A stretch of DNA of 64,000 nucleotides, taken from the NCBI GenBank assembly GCA_007258455.2, contig VDFB02193867.1, forward strand, positions 567,513,742 to 567,577,741. The letters are read 5' to 3'. The translations under genes were made by a program, and so were the position numbers. The first letter of the stretch is position 1. Each line of letters begins with the position of its first letter. Positions 58,991 through 64,000 of this stretch are shown one piece after another. This DNA comes from Sequoia sempervirens. Taxonomy: Eukaryota; Streptophyta; Pinopsida; Cupressales; Cupressaceae. Below the pieces are notes generated by a model, which was given only the letters and a program-made list of their open reading frames with translations, did not search any database and was not told where the DNA came from.

Positions 58991-60881
58991 AATTTCCACT
59001 TTTTTGTTAGCAAAATGAAACCTAAAACTCAACATGTGGAAAGAGTCTTCTTGCTGATCTGCATTCTCAATCTAAATAATTAATCATAAATAAAACTTAA
59101 ATAATCAGAAGGGTTAAATGAACCATGAAAACCACATGCAACCAATAAAACAAACTTAGATAGTAGCAACAAATGAACTTCTATTTGTATTGATTCAGAA
59201 AAATTAGCATTGTTTCAACAATTCTTTTTCTTTTTAGTCCTTATCTTTTACAAGAGAAAGTGATTGCATTTTTTAGAGAGGCAAGTACATTGAGTCTACA
59301 ATAGAGGGTGAGGATTAATCCATCAATCTCCGTGTAATAGCAGAAAGTACACCCCTTTTTAATTTGAAATTGCCCCATAAATAATCTTTTATGAAGTTAT
59401 ACATTTCTTATGGTTACATGAGCAGGTGAAGGATTTGGCTTTCTCTTGGTGAAAAGAGTAATCCAAGCTTTCTTGTGCTGGGTGGAATGATCTTCACAAG
59501 ATATTAATATGTTTTGTATAGGTTTGTGTTGGAAAAATGGATCAACAAAAAATATTTCAGCTGTTCACTGTTTTCTTTAAGCCACTAGAATATATTTTTA
59601 CAACATAAAATCCTATAAGCATACTAATTGAAGCTTCAAGGTCAAGTGAACAATTTAGTATTAGATTTCTGATTTTGGAACTAGTGAACATTATGTGGTT
59701 GAGAAAGCTTTTCAAACAACTTTCTTATGTTGTGGAGCCAAACAGTTATCATGGCATTACTTTTATATCTATAGAGAAATTCATTTTCACATTTGTTTTC
59801 ACATTTTGTGGAAAATCAAACAAGGGGCAGTTGTTATGTAAAAAAAAATTTGTTTTTTCATATTTCCTTTTCTATACTTACGGTAATAGCTTACCTAGCA
59901 TTTGATCATGGTTTTTAATGAATATGGCTAGAGAAATAACAATTAGCACATTTTCCATTCCCATATTTTATAAGTAAATAGCTTGGTATGTAAAGCAAAT
60001 TTTTATTTTTTCATTTTTCCTTTTAAGTAATTAGCACCTGTAGCATCATGACTCACTCAGCACTCCACGCCTTTACACATGCTCAATTCTTCAAAGCTCG
60101 CATGACTCCAAAAAAATTGTTCCAAATTCAAACATTTGTGCCAAAGATAGAAATCTAAAACTGTTTCAAATATTCTCAAAGAGAAGTCATCGCATAAAAT
60201 TAGAAAAGCCCTCAAAACACCGTTAATGACTTCAGTCATGTCATGCCAAAAAAATGAATGCGATTTTCTCTCAAATATGGCCAATGCTGAATGCTATTGC
60301 TGCTCTAAGGAACTTTGAATTTTTCCTTAAACAGTGAGATTCCCTCAAGACATGAATGTGGTTATCATAGTTCTAAACACTCATTTTAGCATGAAGAATG
60401 CATCAAAGTGTAGTAGAATTTGTAAAGCACTTGTCTCTGATTATGAATGTTTTAGATTGTTACATATAGTCATGGTTAGATTCTCATGATAGATTCCTTT
60501 GAAACTTGTGATAGGTATGTATTTGAGGACCAAATTGAGTTTATCAAGGAATTAGTACATGAAGGAGAACATGTACTTTAACAAATTAGCTCATATGTTG
60601 ATGTTTTGAATTGTATATCATATATCCTCTTTTGATTTAAATAGTAATAAGATATATGTTTCTTGCTTTGGTTGATTGGACTAAACTTTAGAGAACAAAT
60701 GGAAAATGTTTTGGATTTTTATATGTATTTTTGTAAGACTTTTTAACTTTACAACATAGATTATGTATTATTCACTTTTGATTTTTTGTTAATTTTCTCA
60801 TTATTGATGTTTTATCCTAAATGGTATATCAAACTCTAGTTCAAAATGTTTTAGATGAGGCTACTCCCATAGCTCTGTTAC
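58991..60881. other. CACTA interior, no gene assigned
   Basis: AT-rich. Frames at 59675-59905 (plus) and 60057-60284 (minus) have no recognised motif. Parts may be introns of the captured gene. Confidence 0.35.
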
Positions 60882-61249
60882 TCACTTGACAAATCCTTGA
60901 AACTCTACATTGATTTTATTTTTCCTATCCCTCTCTTGTTGTTTTTCCTCAATTTCATCAGGGTCATACATTGACTTTCTTTCCACTCCTAAAGTTTGGA
61001 CCACATCCATTACCTCCACATAAAACTAGTCATCCTTGGTCTTCTTGGTTCACACCATGATATGGTTATGCAAATGAAAATGAAACAAAGTAATCATCTC
61101 CTTCTCTGCTAGCTGGAAGAATGCATGCTTAATTTTTTGATACATGATATCAGATCTCTTCTACTCTCATGGTTGAATACTGAAATCCATTATGATGGGC
61201 CTCTAGAGTTCCAGTCATCTTTCTTCCTCTTCCACCAAATGCTGGCATA
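60882..61249 (-). pseudogene. SPT16: Captured fragment of SPT16 (FACT histone chaperone subunit)
   Basis: The minus strand encodes PAFGGRGRKMTGTLEAHHNG, FQYSTMRVEE, a frameshift, SDIMYQKIKHAFFQLAEKEM, ITLFHFHLHNHIMV, TGA, TKKTKDD, TAG, FYVEVMDVVQTLGVERKSMY, DPDEIEEKQQERDRKNKI and NVEFQGFVK. This is recognisable at a glance as the middle-domain region of plant SPT16, which handles H3-H4 and H2A-H2B in chromatin transcription. After the last conserved residues the DNA reads CAA|GTGAGTAAC, a good splice donor, and CCAG precedes the first, so a genomic exon with intron edges was taken, not mRNA. Two stops and a frameshift make it non-functional. Confidence 0.87.
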
Positions 61250-61505
61250 TTTTACTAATGTTTATTAGAATTATTACATGTTTTACATCAGTGGAATGAC
61301 ATATTAGCTGTAACTTTTATGAAATTTTATTATGGTATGTGAACTTTGAAATGATGTAATATGATTATGGTTTCATTTCACATGTTGTAATATTAGATAT
61401 ATAACAAAAAAATAAATTATTCATGAAATAAGTAATAATTTTTCATTTTAAATGTTTTTTTTTGCCGAACATAGGTCTTCTAGAAGATCAAGATGATCCT
61501 CATGA

Positions 61506-61622
61506 TATATAGATTCAGAATATGTTGGTTTTGGTATAGATCACATGGAAGAGGATGATGATGACACAAATACAAAAGACATTGGGGCTGATGATGATGA
61601 TGACGATGACAATGATGATCAC

Positions 61623-61660
<38 letters not shown>

Positions 61661-61682
61661 GGTAGTTGTTGGTAGTAGCTAG
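61506..61682 (+). pseudogene. Acidic C-terminal coding remnant
   Basis: The frame reads YIDSEYVGFGIDHMEEDDDD, then TNTKDIGA, then about 25 mostly Asp residues and EVVVGSS before TAG. A T-rich tract and AACATAG just upstream (61450-61471) look like a splice acceptor. It could be the last exon of a transposon protein; family unknown. The opposite-strand polyhistidine frame is an artefact. Confidence 0.35.
61623..61661 (+). repeat. (GAT)n microsatellite
   Basis: Thirteen or so uninterrupted GAT units in the acidic remnant. Confidence 0.92.
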
Positions 61683-61737
61683 TGACATTCATGATCATAT
61701 AGACTGCATCATGTATCATTTTTGATATATCATTATG

Positions 61738-61962
61738 TTGCCTCTTTTCATGGTTACTATCATATGTATCATTTTCACGGCCTGCAATACCATATTATTG
61801 AGTTGTATCATTTTGACATGTATCATTTTGAAATATATCATTTGGACATGTATCATTTTGACTTGTATCATTTTTAGTTATATATTTTATCATTTTTACT
61901 TATATCATTTGTACATGTGTCATTTTGACTTATGTTGACTATTGGACATGTATCATTTTGAC
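61738..61962 (+). repeat. Tandem repeat, about 16-17-bp unit
   Basis: Imperfect copies of ACATGTATCATTTTG; about ten copies, cleanest at 61801-61875 and 61935-61962. Confidence 0.85.
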
Positions 61963-62270
61963 ATGTTTGACTCACTTGTTTTAATCACTTTTCTTGATCT
62001 ACTTATATAGATATTTGATTCAATTGTTTTAATTATAAATGATGATCATGTTATTAATAATTATCTTGTTATTTAATCATATGAGTCAAATAATTAAATT
62101 ACTTACTCCATAGTCATATGAGTTATTTAAGAGGCATGATATATTTAATTAATTAAATTGAAATAAAACATATCATTTAATTTACTTAATCTATAATCAT
62201 ATGAGTTATTTAAGATGCATGATATATTTAACTAATTAAATTAAAATAAAACATATTAAATTAATAAATG
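61963..62270. other. CACTA interior, AT-rich
   Basis: Contains two similar stretches (CATATGAGTTATTTAAGA and GATATATTTAA) at about 62110 and 62200; no gene. Confidence 0.4.
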
Positions 62271-62590
62271 GAAGAAAAACAAGAAGCATTTTTAGAAGCA
62301 AAAAAGGAAGCAGCAATGGAAGCCAAACTAAAAGAAAACCAGAAGCAATCTTGGAAGAAAAATTGGAAGTAAAATCAAAAGAAAAATTGGAAGCAAAACT
62401 GGAAGCAAAATTGGAAGCAAAATCGAAAGCAAATTTGGAAGCAAAACTGGAAGCAAAACTAGAAGAAAAATTTGAAGTAAAACCAGAAGCAAATCTGGAA
62501 GCAAGACCTGAAGCAAAACTAGAAGCAAATGTGGAAGCAACACAAGAAGAAAAACTAGAAGAAAAATAAGAAGCCAAACTAGAAGCAACA
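62271..62590 (+). repeat. 12-bp tandem repeat with Lys/Glu/Ala coding frame
   Basis: Units of AAACTGGAAGCA give, in one frame (62351-62569), a 72-residue Lys-Leu-Glu-Ala repeat starting MEEKLEVKSKEKLEAKLEAK, and in another frame Asn-Trp-Lys-Gln repeats. An upstream frame at 62270 starts MEEKQEAFLEAKKEAAMEAK, with a change of frame between. A charged helix could be part of a CACTA protein, but the pattern also follows simply from the repeat. Confidence 0.6.
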
Positions 62591-62592
62591 AA

Positions 62593-62695
62593 AAATTGGT
62601 GCTAAACCCAATGCTAAATCTTGTGCTAAATCCATTGCTAAACCCTGTGCTAAACCCAATGCTAAACCCGATGCTAAATCTAGCACTGAAGTGAA
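62593..62695. repeat. CACTA right subterminal repeats
   Basis: GGTGCTAAACCCAATGCTAA-type 10-12-base units, the reverse complement of the left subterminal units. Confidence 0.85.
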
Positions 62696-62780
62696 CATAC
62701 CATTTTGCACCAACAGAAGTTCCCAATTCATGAACTCAAATACACTAAAATCTAACTCTATTTTAGGTGCTAATTGCCTA

Positions 62781-62793
62781 TTTTGTTGTAGTG
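62781..62793 (-). repeat. CACTA right terminal inverted repeat
   Basis: TTTTGTTGTAGTG, the inverse of the left end. Confidence 0.88.
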
Positions 62794-63670
62794 AAAGTTG
62801 CAAAGTGGTGCAACTTTCATTTTGCAACTCATGTGACCAAATGTTCTATTCCAACATGTTTGAATAGGTATGTTTATGCTAGGCATGGTCCTATTTTTTA
62901 TCCAAACACATATAATTTCTCTGAACTACGTTCAACCGGATCGATCCCTTGAGTCCAAAGTGCAAAATGGCTACAAACTTCAGCATGTTGTTACTCAGAT
63001 ACTGTGATGCTTAGAAAATTTTTGTTTGATCCTATAGAATTGTGTTGGGAACCTCTACAATAACCTCTCTCAGTTTTTCCTATCTCGGAGGAATTTTCCC
63101 ATGGTGGCGAATTTTCACTTGGGGAAAAAGTTGTCAAATGCAAGTAGTTGAAAGTTGCAAAGTAGTGCAACTTTCGTTCTGCAACTCGTATGACCAAACA
63201 AATTGTTATAATGCATCTAGATGGGTAATTTTACACTAGGAATGGTCTTCTTTCACACCCAAACACGTGGAATCACTTCAAGCTACATTCAACCAGATTG
63301 ATCCCTTAAGGGTCCAAAGTGCAAAAGGGAAGCAAACTTTGACGGGCTATTACTCAAAAACTATGATGCTTACGAACTCTCTATTTGAGCCTATAGGATC
63401 ATTTTGGGCCCCTCTATAATAACCTCTCTCATTTTTTGGTATCTCAGAGACATTTTCCTATGGTGTCTAGTTTAAACTTGATGGAAAAAAGTGTCAAATG
63501 CAAGTAGTGTAAAGTTGCAAAGTGGTGCAACTTTCGTTTTGCAATTCGTGTGACCAAACAAACTACTCCAACACATCCCAATAGGTACATTTGCACTAGG
63601 CATGGTCCTCTTTTGCAAAAAAACATGCGAAATTTCTCTGAGCTATGTTCAATCAGCTTAATCCCTTATG
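62794..63670. repeat. ~355-bp tandem repeat array, right part
   Basis: It resumes in mid-unit at AAAGTTGCAAAGTGGTGCAA. GATCGATCCCTTGAGTCC at about 62939 and GATTGATCCCTTAAGGGTCC at about 63298 give a 358-bp period; the array fades near 63670. Confidence 0.9.
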
Positions 63671-64000
63671 ATGGCATGCAAAACAATTGAAAAGAGAAAC
63701 ATACACACGATGGTTGAGAAGTCTGAGTTTTCCACACAAAAAGCATATGATCATTGGTGTAGAGCACCTTGTTCCTCCATTTGATGAAGTAGTTCTAGTT
63801 CAGTGGTTCTAGTCATGATAATGTCAAATAAGGCCATGATAGACATTAGGCCATGATAGGCCATTTTGTAATGTTTCTTTTAGTTTTGAGTTAGTGTGGG
63901 GTCATTTGAGTCAATTATGTAAAAATTGTAGAATTGTCAAAAATGTTGTCAAACAAAAATGTAAAAATTGCTCTCATGTGGAAGCCCAACCGTCATGGGA
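63671..64000. other. Window end, nothing assigned
   Basis: GGCCATGATAGACATTAGGC and a repeated GGCCATGATAGGCC phrase near 63830-63865 are noted. No gene or element boundary seen. Confidence 0.4.

Larger units (their letters stand above)
39981..62793. mobile_element. 22.8-kb CACTA (En/Spm-like) element with nested insertions
   Basis: The left end starts CACTACAACAAAT and the right end is the inverse (TTTTGTTGTAGTG). AAA lies outside both ends (39978-39980 and 62794-62796), the 3-bp duplication expected for CACTA. Outside, the same satellite unit resumes: GGTGAAA on the left joins AAAGTTGCAAAG on the right. Subterminal TTTAGCACC-type repeats occur inverted at the two ends. Two LTR elements account for about 14.6 kb; about 8.2 kb is CACTA body. 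No transposase was recognised, so it is probably non-autonomous. Confidence 0.85.

Noticed and set aside
61480..61719. Polyhistidine open frame on the minus strand
   Set aside because: It is the antisense of a GAT microsatellite and has no other support.
62236..62827. Ser/Phe- and Leu-rich minus-strand frames
   Set aside because: They translate the opposite strand of the 12-bp repeat and the CACTA subterminal repeats.

Overview
This window is plant nuclear DNA, and almost all of it is transposable elements nested in one another. Evidence for a plant: Ty3 and Ty1 LTR retrotransposons primed by initiator tRNA-Met (TGGTATCAGAGC), a plant mobile domain gene, CACTA ends, TTTAGGG-like arrays, and premature stops concentrated at CAG/CTG (CHG) sites. 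The repeat density and old, decayed insertions suggest a large genome, perhaps a gymnosperm, but nothing here proves the species. I found no intact host gene, no tRNA or rRNA gene and no CRISPR. One 100-N assembly gap is present.

Layout. 1-9537: 5' part of a decayed minus-strand Ty3/gypsy element (LTR at 8338-9537, Gag with a very glutamine-rich segment, protease, start of RT). 9574-20786: a non-coding plus-strand LTR element whose left LTR carries a 1-kb TIR element and whose body is split by a Ty1/copia element (11857-19211), itself split inside RT by a 792-bp TIR element. 20787-27133: AT-rich DNA with a probable minus-strand LTR, four hairpin motifs and a 2.5-kb non-autonomous LTR element (24011-26489). 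27872-30240: decayed plant mobile domain gene with a recognisable intron. 30650-31394: a third TIR element. 31508-33890: TATG repeats, a purine-rich GA tract and telomere-like repeats around the gap. 34985-37020: inverted-repeat cluster. 37187-38690: decayed gene of unknown family.

38690 to about 63670 is one ~355-bp tandem repeat array cut in two by a 22.8-kb CACTA (En/Spm-like) element at 39981-62793. The element has matching 12-bp ends (CACTACAACAAA), AAA target duplications and inverted subterminal repeats. Inside it lie a young chromodomain Ty3/gypsy element (43203-50898, TSD CTAAG), a non-coding LTR element (51320-58193, TSD CATTT), and an exon-sized fragment of the host gene for the FACT histone chaperone subunit SPT16 (60882-61249, minus strand). 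The captured SPT16 fragment is the most interesting single object.

No genes here work together as a pathway; the relationships are of insertion order. The gypsy element at 43203-50898 is nearly full length but dead: four in-frame stops, one frameshift and a Glu-to-Lys change at the integrase catalytic triad. All four stops, and the altered protease site, fit C-to-T decay at methylated CHG sites; the integrase change fits a CpG site.
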